Numbered from the stretch's first letter, positions 43,260 to 56,009 are shown. The stretch is DNA of 64,000 nucleotides from Aspidapion aeneum (GCA_963576565.1 CAUYVT010000110.1:79819-143818), one strand, 5' to 3'. The notes: generated by a model from the sequence alone, not told the origin. Numbers and translations: made by a program.

Positions 43260-43330
43260 GCTTCGGTCGAGATTTGAACTCGACCCTTTGGCTATGTACG
43301 CCAACGCCCTACCAATTAGGCCACCGGAAA
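43260..43330 (-). pseudogene. tRNA-like gene or pseudogene, anticodon ACA
   Basis: The minus strand folds as a cloverleaf. Anticodon stem TTGGC/GCCAA is perfect around loop GTACATA, with T33 and anticodon ACA (Cys codon UGU). T-arm TCGAG/CTCGA encloses TTCAAAT. The D-arm has GCCTAATTGGTAGGGC. A and B boxes are good, and TTTTT follows 10 bases downstream (43246-43250). The acceptor stem TTTCCGG/CCGAAGC pairs at only five of seven positions, base 37 is T rather than a purine, and insect tRNA-Cys normally has anticodon GCA. A pseudogene or SINE head is therefore likelier than a working tRNA. Confidence 0.6.
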
Positions 43331-45238
43331 CATGAGTGTACCTTTCTAAAGCTCCATATCACGGTCAGTGTCACAGTGCAACTATTAAAATATTAGGTAT
43401 TCTGCCGGCGATTATATCCAAAACATTAAGTACGTAAATGTTTTGAACAGGTTCAATGTAAATGTACGAACAAACATTCTGTCAGCACAATTTTTGGACT
43501 TTCTATTTTAGAATTTCCTCCTTTACTTTGTTTAGTTTGTACCAATTTTCTAGCTCATTGCTTTTTAATCTTTGAGTCGCGACCTCCAAGGTGTTGCAAG
43601 CCAGGTATTAGTAAAAAGCAAGGGTTAAGGATATAGGTCCTAGTGTAGGTCATACAACAAAAATATTTGAAATTTCAGTTGGAAAGTTAGGCTTGGAATT
43701 GGGTTCTATATATATTTACCATAGATATATTTTACATATGTTTTTGAATTGGAGCCTATTTCTCTTCACAGATTTTGTGTTAACATAAAAGAGAAAGTTA
43801 GTTTACATATGTAGGTAGCAAGTGGCGAAAGGAGCTAATAATTTCCGGATATTCTTCTTTTCTCTTTATTCAGAACGGGTCAATTGTTTTCGAACTTTAA
43901 GGATGCAGGCAGCAGATAAATCTATAAGATTTTCTTTTGTCTTTGTTACCATATCAGCCAATTGTACCACAAAGTATCAAGTAATTTGTGGTTGTTTAAG
44001 ATACTTTTACTCCTGTTGTTAGCCTAAAAGTTCAGTTCTGGAAAGTAAGTTAATATTTTCTTTTCTAAAGTTTTCAAACTCTGTAGTATGAATGTGAGAA
44101 CTTTGTCCTACAGGGACGCCACAATTTTATTACTAAAAATGTCTGTCCTAGAGTAGTGTTTATTACAATACCTTGATTTATTTGTGTTTTTATTAGATCT
44201 ATACAGTTCACTTAAAGCACGAATCACCCAACATGGGTAACCTGTGCTTGTAGCAGAGTGGTTGTGTATGTATCTTATATACTGTGCTCCAAGCAAAGAG
44301 GTATTCCAGATTCCTCCAAGAATATAAATATTTTTAAAACTTCTATCCTATTCCACATTCTTCCAAGAATATAAAATGTTTTATTTTTTTTTTAATTTTA
44401 CTTCAAATTTGGTAACAAACCTGAGCTTAAAAACTAAGTCCGGCACGGTCGACTCTAGAGATTTTCGCACCCTGGGCAAAACTGAAACTTGACGCACCCC
44501 TTCAAATTTTTTGAAATTTTTAATTCTCATTTTTATGATATTTTGTGCAAACGTATGAAATTTAACGTTATTAAGTAACATTCAAATGTTATATTTAATG
44601 TTTCCTAGTAGGTACGTTTGTTCTAACATTTTTATACGTTTATTAACATTGCATGAAAGTTATGAAAATAGGTATTTACGTAATTTTATTTTCTAAAATT
44701 TGAACCTTCCAATGGGAAATTATATTCTAACCTAACCTTCATTAGAAGTCGCCAAAACCATCGAATTTTGGACAAACTGTACATCTCTTAAAGATGTTTA
44801 TTTCGGGCTAAAGCTAAGTACTTAGTTATTAAAGCAATCTGTCAACAGAAAATAGTATCTCTAATTTATTAATTAACATGCGCACAAAAAAACTGTTTTT
44901 GAAAAAATCTAAAAATTTTTCAAGCCTTGTTAAATATATCGTAAAGGCCCGTATGAACTATACCAAGTATTTAGGGGGCCAAAATATAGTGTCAAATAAA
45001 GTTTTGTTTATTTTCCTACGTATAAAAAATCATATAAATAGGGTTTTATAATCTCTATCAAACTCAAAAACTACAAATTAATAAAATTATCAAAATAAAA
45101 ACATGCTCTTGCCTTGAAAAAAAAAACCAAACACGACACACAAACACCTTTCAATTAATCGCTTTTGAAATTAATTATTTGTAAATAATGCATTGTTTCG
45201 AGATCCATCCGTCTCAGTTTTGCAGGGACAACCGGGAC
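43331..45238. other. No gene; small duplication near 44300-44375
   Basis: TTCCTCCAAGAATATAAA and TTCTTCCAAGAATATAAA lie about 62 bp apart. No coding signal elsewhere. Confidence 0.45.
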
Positions 45239-45265
45239 CACAGTGTATATAATATATACACTGTG
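45239..45265. repeat. 27-bp palindrome with 13-bp arms
   Basis: CACAGTGTATATA and TATATACACTGTG flank a single A. CCGGGAC occurs just outside on both sides (45232 and 45267), in the same orientation. Function unknown; it could be a trace of a transposon excision or end. Confidence 0.6.
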
Positions 45266-47379
45266 CCGGGACATTCCCGATTTTGAACCATTCTATCTTT
45301 TTAGATTTCCACATTTTAACATTATTAGGCATAGAGGTGCATACAAGAGAAAAATAAGACATTAAACGATCAGTTTAAAAATTACAAGAAACTTTTAGAT
45401 TCCTTAATGCTGGTTTATATAGATAAGAAAAAGTTATACAATAAAAATAAAAGTTGACTCTATAGGAAACTGTGTATGTGTTTTTACAGAACCAGATAAA
45501 AATAAAAATAAAAACTTAACTTTATTAATTTTTTATCTGGAAACGTTGTTGTTGGTTGATAGAAAATTGTTTTCAGTTTTTTTTTGGTTTTTGCGTACTA
45601 TTTCAGGCAATCCAACTTTAAAAAACCAGTGGTTTAATCTAAAAATACTAAAAAAAAGTGTTTAAAGTTATTTATTATTATTATTATTATTAGTTAAAAT
45701 CGCTTCAGGCAAAATGTACCTTTAAGGACATTTTAAGTTCTGCTTATGAAATAGTCAATAGTCGCTGAGAGCAAAACAGTTAAAGCGATTATCGATCTGC
45801 GATTATTATGAGATATTAGATAGTTTACGCAATTTAACACTGTTGACATTTAAACGTTACATGTCGTTAACGGCTTCCGTGGAACGCAGTGTTGTCAGAC
45901 TTTTCTGACGACTTTCCGTCAACTAAGTGACAAAAACCCTTGATATCCTTTAAAACAGTGACGGGTGGTCGAACCCAAAACAAAAACAACTTTATACCAT
46001 GAACAATGTTTTTTGATAAAAATTTAAAGAAAAACCATACAAATGAAAGATTGATAACTTAAATTACAAATTTACCTACATAACTTAAGTTTGGTAAAAT
46101 TATTAGATTAATAAAATATATAACTTTGTCTCAAAATAGTCAAATTCCTTCGAATTCGGAAAAAAACCTTCAAACCTTCAATAGTAAAAATTTTTGTTCA
46201 AAAACATTCATATTTTTCGAAAACCTTCAAATCTGGCAACACTGGTGGAACGCCACAAACTCACGGACGGTTAACATAAGAATCTTGACGTACGTAGAAC
46301 GTGTGCGATTGTGTTTTAGCGAGCTTCTATTAGATTTGGCGCCATTTGGATGGCGCTGGCTGCACAGGTCACAGCAGTGTTGAGCGGAATCCATTTATTT
46401 GACAAAGGGGAAGATGGGGAAATTAGAATTAGGAGTAATAGGAAATATTTTTTTTTGCTACGCTTGCATTTTGTTTTTTCATTTGAGATTTCTAAAAAAA
46501 CCTTTGATATTCTTCTACTACAATATTAATAAAGTTTTAGCACTTTTGAGCTCTTTTTTAAACATATTTTTTACAAGCAAACCATTACAAATAATATTTT
46601 TTTTTTGTCTGAAGGAAACACTTTATTCTTAGTTTTAATACTTAAGTTTGTTGTCAAATGTAAGACTTTCTATGTATTGTTTTAAATATTGCCATTTACT
46701 TGCAGAAAAAAAAAATTGGTTACTAATTCTTTAATGGAACTTTTTTGATCTCATTTATATTTATAATTTTGAGATAATTTAAGAGTTAATACCTGTTTTG
46801 AAAATAAATAGCAACATTGTCCCCTAAATCATATGCTTGGTTTAGCCAGTCCGAAGCTCAAAAGATTTTTGTGCCCACTCATTCTGTTAGGAATCACTTT
46901 AAAGAATTTTCGCAGATGAAAAAGTTAGGCGTCTCAGCCGAATAAAGCTATGTATGAGAATTCAGCCATCACTTCAAAAATAGACCGGTGTTCTGTGAAC
47001 TATTTGCGTTAGATGCTACTTGCCATTTCTACAGCTTTACATAAGTCACTTTAGTCAAATTTGAAGGTAACGTCACCACTCAAAGTCTTCCCCCATCTTC
47101 CTCTACGCCTCTCTCTTACCCTGTCCCGATTTTAATAGTCTTGCACACCAGCAGCGACGCCACGTCCGTCGCGTCGGCGTCAACTAAAACCTGTACCAAA
47201 AAGACTATAATATATCTTTAAAGTTATCGTTGGCAGCGAAGTTATCGGGCCTAAATTTGGCATGACCAAAAACTATCTATCATAACAAAAACATTTCATG
47301 TAAAAAAAAGGCCAAGTACGCGAAAATGGGATTCCGTAAAAAGAATTGAGATAAAAGTAAAGCCAAGTTCTCCAATACA
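45266..47379. other. No gene; (ATT)n microsatellite at about 45672-45692
   Basis: Apart from seven ATT units, nothing recognisable on either strand. Frames of 85 and 77 residues at 46126-46632 have no motif and low-complexity Phe/Leu-rich sequence. Confidence 0.5.
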
Positions 47380-47551
47380 AATTTCAAAATGAAAGGTTCT
47401 TACTAGTTTGGAAATATTTTTTTAAACTTTGCTATTACAGTCAAACTTCTTTATGTTCAATTTAGCACTGTGCCTAAGAGTCATTTACAGCCGTAATAGC
47501 CAAGTTTAGAAAAATATTTCCAAACTAGTAAGAACCTTTCATTTTGAAATT
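47380..47551. mobile_element. Hairpin MITE with 59-bp arms
   Basis: AATTTCAAAATGAAAGG, then TTCTTACTAGTTTGG on the left, is mirrored by CCAAACTAGTAAGAACC and TTTCATTTTGAAATT on the right, around a 54-bp loop. Only a few mismatches, mostly in a T run. Confidence 0.8.
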
Positions 47552-47639
47552 TTTTTAAAAGGAATTGAATAATACTTAATTTTTAAAGTAGTAAAATATG
47601 CGGACTATTGTTCAAAACTTTTGCAATGCCTTAATTTTT

Positions 47640-48560
47640 GAGGTTTTTTAATTTTTTTCCATGGTTTTATCATAGTTCCTATTCCAAAGCTCAGCTCTCT
47701 AGCGTTTCTGAAAGTGCACAATGTTACTTTTACATAACTTTATATGTATAGGGGAGGAGAGTAAATGAAAATATTGGACTTTTTAAATTTTTTCCCATGG
47801 TTTTATCATAATTTCTATCAGCATTCCAATGTTCAGCTCTCTAGCGTTCCTGAAAGTTTTATATAAATTTACATTTATAGAAGAGGGAAGTAAATTAAAA
47901 TGTTGGTGTTTTTAAATTTTTTCATAGTTTTATCATATTGTCGTTCAGTCTTAAAAAGTTCAGCTCTCTGCGTTTCTGGAAGTGGGCAGTGTTACTTTTA
48001 CATAACTTTACATTTATAGAGGAAGAAAGTACATTAGAATTTTGGGGTGTTTTAATTTTTTTCTATAACTTTATCATAGTTACCATCGGTCTTCCAAAGC
48101 TCAGCTCTCTAGCATGTCTGGAAGTAGGCAATGTTACTTTTACTTAAATTTACATATATAGGGGAGGGAAGTAAATTAGAATTTTGGGGTGTTTTGATTT
48201 TTTCCTATAGTTTTATCATAGTTCCTATCAGTCCACCAAACTCAACTCTCTAGCATTTCTAGAAGTGGGCAATGCTACTTTAACATAACTTTAAATGTAT
48301 AGGGGAGGGGAGTAAATAAAAATTTTGGGGTTTTTTGATTTTTTCCTATAGTTTTATCATAGTTTCTATCAGTCTGCCAAAGCTCAACTCTCTAGCATTT
48401 CTGGAAATGGGCGATGCTACTTTTATATAACTTTAAATGTATAGGGGAGGGGAGTAAATTAAAATTTTGGGGTTTTTTTTCCCAGGGGTTTGGTCATAAT
48501 TTCTATCAGTCTGCCAAATTTCAGCTTTGTAGCATGTCTGGAAGTACAGTAGAATATTGA
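47640..48560 (+). repeat. Seven-copy minisatellite, ~128-142 bp
   Basis: TTTTATCATA-type starts fall at 47665, 47801, 47929, 48069, 48211, 48352 and about 48488. Each unit has (C/T)CTCTAGC-TTTCTG-AAGT, then TTTACATAACTTTA and a GGGGAGGGGAGTAAAT-like purine block. Later copies are more alike than earlier ones. No open frame spans it. Confidence 0.88.
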
Positions 48561-48569
48561 TGATCTATA

Positions 48570-50588
48570 CATAAGTGAGTGAGGCAATTTCGACGTTATT
48601 TGAAATTTCGTAACTACTTTAACATTTTATGGAATTCCATGAAACTTGGAGGGGTTGTTAATTCCATGGAGATCTACGACTGTGCAAAGTTTGAGACTCG
48701 TAGCTCATTCCGAAGTAGAGTTTTAGGTAGGTCAAATATCGGCTGAAATGTTTCCAGAAAAGATGGTTACGGCGCGCGAACTTGGCGAGGCACTGCCGTG
48801 CCCTCAGATTATATGAACAGTTGCTCCAGTCAAAACATACCTTAGATTGCTTTTTGTCAGCTATTATTTTTTAGAATCGTGTTATTATATCGTTTTTGAC
48901 GTTACGTGTTCCAATTTTAACCAGCCGTATTAAATACCGCAAAACAGCTAGACCGTAAACGATAAACTGTATTTTTTTTTCTAAATAGTTTAACTAACAA
49001 TTTTAAACAACTAAAGTGTGACTTCAGAAAAATGTCGTTTGTGCATTGTTTTTCGATGGTGAGGCCAATCCCATTTTAGATTTAGAATTCACGCGCTGTT
49101 GATTGTAATAGCTTAATTTGGTGTATCTTAGGCAATTGTAAAAACTACAAAAAACCGCAAAAATACAAGTAGTACCACGAAAACTAAAACTAAATTAAAA
49201 ACAATTGGTAAAGATTTTTACAATACGTCAAACTGATAGAAAGTCTTAATTTTCTTTTTAAACGACTTACTAGAAAATTGTGTTTTGCACATGGAAGACA
49301 CATTCTGAGAAAAGTAAGTTACACACGCTGCACAGTGGGGCCAACCCGTAGAAAAAACTGATATTCGCGGGTACGCTTTTCAGGATTTTGTGATCGGCAA
49401 TGTGATCAGAAATGTCTATACCATAAAAATGTTCAACAGTTGTTTTAAAATTTATTTTGTATCGGAATTTTTGCTAAGCAATTTGTTTGTTTACCTCTAT
49501 TCAGTATAACACTAGTTGCGTTTCTTAACAATTTTCATTAAGTATAAAACCAAGGAATTTTTTAAGCAAAAGTTCAAAAATAAGTGTTTTAAATATTATG
49601 AAGAGGAGAAATTAAATAAAAAATTTACATTCATAAAAAGACATGATATAATCTTAAGTATTTATTGCAGCTGAATTTTAAATATAATTATTTTCTTTGT
49701 GCGGAATTAAGATTTTAAGAAAAGTACCATATAACACTGTCTAAGCATTTGACTTTTTAAAAATGTGGACTAGAGCCATCTAAGCACAAAATCGAAAAAA
49801 ACGTTAAATAAATGTTGAAAACAAAAGGTTTTTTTTTCTAGCACAAATTTGTGTTAAAATAAAGGCAACTTTTGACATTAAAAAAACATGTTGAAAATCC
49901 TAACGAAAATTTCATGTAAAAGCATTACCAAAAATATATTTCAAATAACGTTAAGAAACTAATATTTAAAAAACCATAATTTTATTAACATTAAAAATAA
50001 TACCATCAATATATGGTTATTTTTATAATGTTTTTCCTAGATCTTCAGTTGAATTTAAGATATATGAAGCTAATAAATGTTTTGTTTTTAAACATTAAAA
50101 AAAATTAGACTATAGAGGGCGCTGCCGCATAGTTCCACTACCAGAACGGGCCATCGCCATTTTTAGTTGCTTTTCGCTGCAAGTTCATACAAGTCGGTAG
50201 CAGATACGCTTTGTGCAATTTTGTTTAAAATATTTACCTTTTGTAGAAATAAACATGGCAAATTAAAAGCACAATTATTAATAATGATAGTGAATACATA
50301 TTTGGATACGAATATACACCAGTTTTGTGGAAAAGATGGTATAGTTAAAGAATAACAAATATGTAACCAATGATTTAAATGAAGCATCACAAAATTAGGT
50401 AAGAAAAGTAAACAAAAGTAAAAAAATGGTTTTGTATGGAATATCGCATACCTATGTTACAGTTAATCAGACAGGGATTGCCACAATTCACCGCGAATGA
50501 TTAGCCGCCGGACCTTAAGCCGAGTATTTATTTGAGGCAGAATTCGCAAGCCTCGCAGCAGGACCAAACGAATGCCTCGGCAGGAGCC
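48570..50588. other. No gene recognised
   Basis: About 2 kb without repeat or convincing frame. GAGGGCGCTGCCGCATAG at 50116 and a moderately GC-rich stretch at 50480-50588 stand out slightly. Confidence 0.45.
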
Positions 50589-52358
50589 CAACAAACAATT
50601 AAAGTTGTAACGACGAAACCCCAACTAGAAAGAATTTCTTAAAAGTAACCGCAACGTACTCCCGCTACGTCTCAGTATACCATACAGCGACGTTATAATT
50701 CCCTAAGTGGGGAACCAATTTCTGGTTATAACTACTTGGCCAAGTGTTTAAAGTCACTGTAGTAACAACTACACTACTACGTCGTAGCCAGGTATCTACT
50801 ACGTCGTAGAGGCTGTTTTTTTTCCGTAATGGCATAAAAGTTGCGATGTAGTTGCAAATAATATAATCGTTTCTTTTTGGTAGAATTGTTACACAATATG
50901 GTGGACACAACAGTAAACAGACTCGCTTAGTTTTTTTGTTTGGTTATGGTTATAATATGAACTATGTTATCCAAAAGTGTGAGAATTTACGAGCAGAGGA
51001 TCAAAATTCGAGTGCGACGCAAATTTTTTTGTATAACATGCATTATATATATTGCAAAAAACCGGTGCGCCCGTAAAATTGAGCCGTTTTCTGGTAGCTG
51101 ATGGAATTTTTGTGTTGTGATTTTGGAGGTTATGTTTTCATAATCGACAGTTAACTACAACAAATGGTGCTTAAGAAGAGCATTTTTGGTAAGCTTCAAC
51201 TAATTTGTTTATAAAATAGTATGGCTCTTTAATATGAGCTCATAAAACGACAACAAAAATATTAAATTTTCTTTCTTACATAAAAACATGGCGTCCCAAA
51301 CTATATTCCCTGATAGTCGAAAAGGTTACTTGAAAGTAGTTGCGGCTTTAAAGTTGATCCAAAAAGTTATTTTGTCTACATTATTACATCAGATGTTACT
51401 ATGATGACACAAACTTTTGTGGTAAAAATTAAAGTTATAATGTAGTTGTCGGATACACTTGTTTGGGACTCCCCAACAAACAATTAAAGTTGTAACGACG
51501 AAACCCCAACTAGAAAGAATTTCTTAAAAGTAACCGCAACGTACTCCCGCTACGTTTCAGTATACCATACAGCGACGTTATAATTCCCTAAGTGGGGAAC
51601 CAATTTCTGGTTATAACTACTTGGCCAAGTGTTTAAAGTCACTGTAGTAACAACTACACTACTACGTCGTAGCCAGGTATCTACTACGTCGTAGAGGCTG
51701 TTTTTTTTCCGTAATGGCATAAAAGTTGCGATGTAGTTGCAAATAATATAATCGTTTCTTTTTGGTAGAATTGTTACACAATATGGTGGACACAACAGTA
51801 AACAGACTCGCTTAGTTTTTTTGTTTGGTTATGGTTATAATATGAACTATGTTATCCAAAAGTGTGAGAATTTACGAGCAGAGGATCAAAATTCGAGTGC
51901 GACGCAAAGTTTTTTGTATAACATGCATTATATATATTGCAAAAAACCGGTGCGCCCGTAAAATTGAGCCGTTTTCTGGTAGCTGATGGAATTTTTGTGT
52001 TGTGATTTTGGAGGTTATGTTTTCATAATCGACAGTTAACTCCAACAAATGGTGCTTAAGAAGAGCATTTTTGATAAGCTTCAACTAATTTGTTTATAAA
52101 ATAGTATGGCTCTTTAATATGAGCTCATAAAACGACAACAAAAATATTAAATTTTCTGTCTTACATAAAAACATGGCGTCCCAAACTATATTCCCTGATA
52201 GTCGAAAAGGTTACTTGAAAGTAGTTGCGGCTTTAAAGTTGATCCAAAAAGTTATTTTGTCTACATTGTTACATCAGATGTTACTATGATGACACAAACT
52301 TTTGTGGTAAAAATTAAAGTTATAATGTAGTTGTCGGATACACTTGTTTGGGACTCCA
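50589..52358 (+). repeat. 885-bp direct tandem duplication
   Basis: Unit 1 (about 50589-51473) and unit 2 (about 51474-52358) start CCAACAAACAATTAAAG and end TTTGGGACTCC, with no spacer. I see about six substitutions and no long gap, under 1 % difference, so the duplication is recent. Both carry TACTACGTCGTAG twice. The identical 81-residue minus-strand frames (50665-50910, 51550-51795) are probably non-coding. It could be a satellite monomer pair or two fused LTRs, but no primer site or TG...CA border is visible. Confidence 0.9.
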
Positions 52359-54416
52359 ATGAAGCTTAACTTTCTAGTGGTATTTAAGTAGGATATAAAA
52401 GTCAGGGCGACTACGAAATAACGACTAAAAAGAAAGTAAAACTTTAGCAACGTCCTATTGTGGTAGAGAAGACTATCAGAATCGACTATCAAGAAACAAT
52501 CCTATGAAGTAGTTTAGAGGGTCGTTTTTACGAAACATCTACTATTTCCTGATACTAAATAGTAGTTAGAACTAAAAAGTAACAAATTTTGGTTGGGATC
52601 ACCACATTTCTACTATAAGAAAGTAGCAAAGCCTTTAGAACATGTAGCCGCTACTATAAATGTTAGTTGGGAGACCCCATCCGATCAGAGTGCGAATTTC
52701 AAACGAGCATTTAGTTGAATATTGTTTGCCTTGTATTCACTTGAGCATTAATGAGAACGAGAGCGAGGCACTTACTACAAAATTATTGTTTACATATAAT
52801 TTTAAATTTTATTTTCTTAAGCTACGGATCCGAATTTCCTTTACTGAGTGTCGAGTTCACGAAAACCTCAACGGACTCTTGCTGCTCTGCTTTTTCAAAA
52901 TAGAAGCATTAGAATTTTATTTACATTATTTAAGTTACCTTATCTTTGGAGATATTTGAAAAAAAATATTTTTTCATTGTTAAAAAAATATTTATTTTTC
53001 AATGTTAAAAATCAATATTTTTTTAACGTTTGAAAAACATTTTAAAAAAACGTTATAAAAACATAAGATTATGTCAGAAAACGGGTTATTAAGCTTTTTT
53101 TTCACTATGAATATGACGTTAGAACTAACTTCCAGATCCAACCTAACGTTATGTTTTTAAATTAAACATTATTTTGACATTATTAAAATGTTTTTGTGTT
53201 TAGTGGGAGACACCGCGTGTATTAAAAAAATATATTTTTTAGGCGTACCGTAGATGATTTAAAATATTAAAAATGCGTTTTATTTGGAGGAGAGCCCAGC
53301 AGTCTGGAAGAATAAATTTAATAGCTCCAGTAGCGGTTTCCGGGACGGGGTAGGGGTGTTTGCTCCCTTCCTTGACATAAAGCTTATATTTTTTAGTTCT
53401 AGTAAAAAAATAGCTAGATAAACCTCAATTTCTTATAAAATATATATTTTTTTAATTTTCACAAAAATTACTTTATTTTCCAAAAATATTCACCTGGGGC
53501 GCATTTTATTTGCATGTATTGCTTGACTTCACATTTATGAAAAACAGCAAAAAAAAATGTTTTGGTTTATGCTTTCTCCCTGGACAACCTGTATCTGCCA
53601 CTGCCTAGCTATAAAATTGGAAAATGGAAAATATGGCTTATAGTTTATTAACGACATCGGTACTAAAATGTATAACTTTAGACTTGCAGTTTGCAAGGTA
53701 TGATTTTTGCTATTTTACCTATTTAAGAGTTTTTTTTGCAGCACGCGAAAGGAAGGATAATGTTTTTCGTTTGGGATATGTATGTATGTAAATATGTATG
53801 TTTGTGTCGCGCTAGAGGCTGAACCGATTTTGACGAAAAGGTTGTCGTTGAAATGCTACTGATCCCGAAGGACTCAATATGGCGGTGGTCAGATGCCATT
53901 TTGTCTTATGTTACCGGCACAGAAATTACCTAAATTTCAGGCGATTTTAATGAAATGCCTTTGATAACCCATTGGAAATTTCCTCTAATTTGCTGTAATT
54001 ACTTTGTAGTCCCTCCTACTCCCATCCACCTCCCATCCTGTCATTCCCACCCACCCTCTTAAAAAACAATATTCGCATAATTTTAACAATTATAGGGCAA
54101 TTTCAAAAATTCTTTCTGCGTATGCCTTAAGACTTTTTTCCAACACCATTTCACTAGTTTCCCCCTCCTTCTTCTCTCCTCCCCACCGTCCTTATTAGTA
54201 ATAGCTGTAGCTATACCTTTCACAAATATAGAGCGATTTCACTACCTCCCTCTCTCCTCCCCCACCTTCACTCAATAAAAGGTCACACTGTTCGCGTCCG
54301 TAGGAAATCTACACGTACTTTTTGGGTATCGCTAAAGGAATGGTAAATGCATAGTGCTTTTTATAAGGCTGACTAAGAACTAAACCTAAAAGTTCGAAAT
54401 AAAAAAAATTAAATAA
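52359..54416. other. No gene; (GTAT)n-bearing repeat near 53775-53900
   Basis: 52380-52660 has many short CTACTA/TAGTAG words and may be a decayed relative of the 885-bp unit. ATGTATGTATGTAAATATGT at about 53776 precedes CTGAACCGATTTTGACGAAA, the layout of microsatellite-linked insect repeats. 54000-54290 is pyrimidine-rich. No coding sequence seen. Confidence 0.45.
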
Positions 54417-54642
54417 AAAACACACCCAACTGGTAAATCTACTTGTAACTACTGGTCGCAGTTGGGTACAAAATTACCCAATAACCTGATTCATGAAAAT
54501 AGAAAACTGTACAATTTCGTAAGTGAGCTTTGGGTATCAAAACTAAAAGTTGGCGCATGCCGTACATTATAGGCATACCTATCAATTTTGTACTCAACTG
54601 CGACTAGTAGTTACCAGTAGATTCAGCAGTTGGGTGTTTCTT
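54417..54642. mobile_element. Hairpin MITE with ~55-bp arms
   Basis: AACACACCCAACTGGTAAAT, then CTACT and CGCAGTTGGGTACAAAATT on the left, is mirrored by AATTTTGTACTCAACTGCG and CAGTTGGGTGTTT on the right. The loop is about 110 bp. CCCAACTG occurs inverted twice within each arm. Confidence 0.75.
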
Positions 54643-54653
54643 TTATTGAATTT

Positions 54654-54691
54654 TAGCTCACACTACTACTATACTATAGTAGTGTGAGCTA
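54654..54691. repeat. Perfect 15-bp hairpin beside the MITE
   Basis: TAGCTCACACTACTA (54654-54668) and TAGTAGTGTGAGCTA (54677-54691) pair perfectly around an 8-base loop. The same words (AGCTCACAC, GTGTGAGCT) recur at the centre of the next inverted repeat (about 55328, 55474 and 55506). Confidence 0.85.
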
Positions 54692-54795
54692 TGATGGTGA
54701 TCCTAATTTTTTCGAGAAAAAAAAAGTTGCTCCGATTTAAATTTTTTTTATATATCTTTGCGTTTCAGATGATTTTGAAACTTTTTTGTTGCGCC

Positions 54796-54796
<1 letters not shown>

Positions 54797-54829
<33 letters not shown>

Positions 54830-56009
54830 ATGTGTGTCTGTCTGTCTGTATGTCTGTCTGTAACGACCAACGCGCATAACTCAAAAACCGCTTGCTTGAT
54901 TATAATGAAATTTGGTACCCAGGCTGGGTTTCGGGTCGAGATGGTCCCATTTAAAAATTAACAAAATCCACCAAACACAAGCCAAATAAAAGGGTGGGGG
55001 TAGATTTCAAAAATTAGAGTTTATGTAAAAATATGGCGTGTGTGATATTAAACGAAAGGTAATTGAGTCTGGAGTTAAACAAAATACATTTTAAATAATT
55101 TAAAAAAAAGGGTGGGGGTAAATTAAAAAAATCAGTGTTTAAGACGAAAGGTAATTGAGTCTGGAGTTAAACAAAATACATTTTAGTTTAAAAGAAATGG
55201 GAGGGGGTAGATTTGAAAAATTTGAGTTTAAGTGAAAACATGGCTTGTGTGGTATCAAACGAAAGGTAATTGAGTCTGGAGTTCAATAAAATATACGTCA
55301 GTTTTTAGTAACTATAGTACCTAGTGTGAGCTTAGGTGCCCATAGATTAGCAGAGTATTTTTTTATTGTCTATAGCCGTTTGAATTTGTTTTTTCCGGTA
55401 TAGCTAGTTTCTTTTGAAGGTTCTAGTTGACTATTCAAAACTAAGAAAATACTCTGTCAATATATGGGCCCCTAAGCTCACACCAGGTACTATAGTTATA
55501 GTGTACGTGTGAGCTAATATAACTAAAAACTGAAATATATTTTATTCAACTCCAGAATAAATTACCTTTTGTTGGATAACACACAAACCATGTTTTGACT
55601 TAAACTCAAATAAATTTTGAAATCTACCCCCACCCTTAAAAAAAACAAAAACTAAAATGTATTTTGTTAAACTCCGGCCTCAATTACCTATCGTTTGATA
55701 TCACACACGCCATATTTTCACTTAAACTCTAATTTTTGAAATATACCCCCACCCTTTTTTTGAAATAAATTAAAATGTATTTTATTTAACTCCAGACTCA
55801 ATTACCTTTCGTTTGATATCACACACGCCATATTTTCACATTACACTACTTTTTGAAATCTACCCCCACCCTTTTATTTGGTTTGTGTTCTGTGGATTTT
55901 GTTCATTTTTAAATGGGACCATCTCGACCCAAGACCCAGCCTAGGTACCAAATTTCATTAAAATCGGCCAAGCGGTTTTTGAGTTATGCGCGTTGGTCGT
56001 TACAGACAT
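54797..56009. repeat. Inverted pair of microsatellite-linked repeats
   Basis: The left arm starts with (CTGT)n, slightly imperfect, at 54797-54862. It continues TAACGACCAACGCGCATAAC, then AAAACCGCTTGCTTGAT, and three units with GGTAATTGAGTCTGGAGTT (about 55065, 55150, 55265). The right arm (about 55540-56009) is the reverse complement: AATTACC units, CCAAGCGGTTTTTGAGTTAT, GCGCGTTGGTCGTTACAGAC. The centre (55310-55500) is a nested palindrome with ACTATAGTACCTAG...GGTACTATAGT and TAAGCTCACAC. Arms are about 500 bp each, diverged by substitutions and small gaps. Confidence 0.88.

Noticed and set aside
47640..48560. CRISPR-like array
   Set aside because: The entire ~135-bp unit repeats, there are no unique spacers between short constant repeats, and the genome is eukaryotic.
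50665..51795. Two identical 81-residue frames as a duplicated gene
   Set aside because: The whole 885-bp unit is duplicated, not just the frames; the sequence shows no domain and no sign of codon constraint.
54691..54879. 62-residue frame with repeated V-C-L-S
   Set aside because: The repeat is simply translated (CTGT)n microsatellite.
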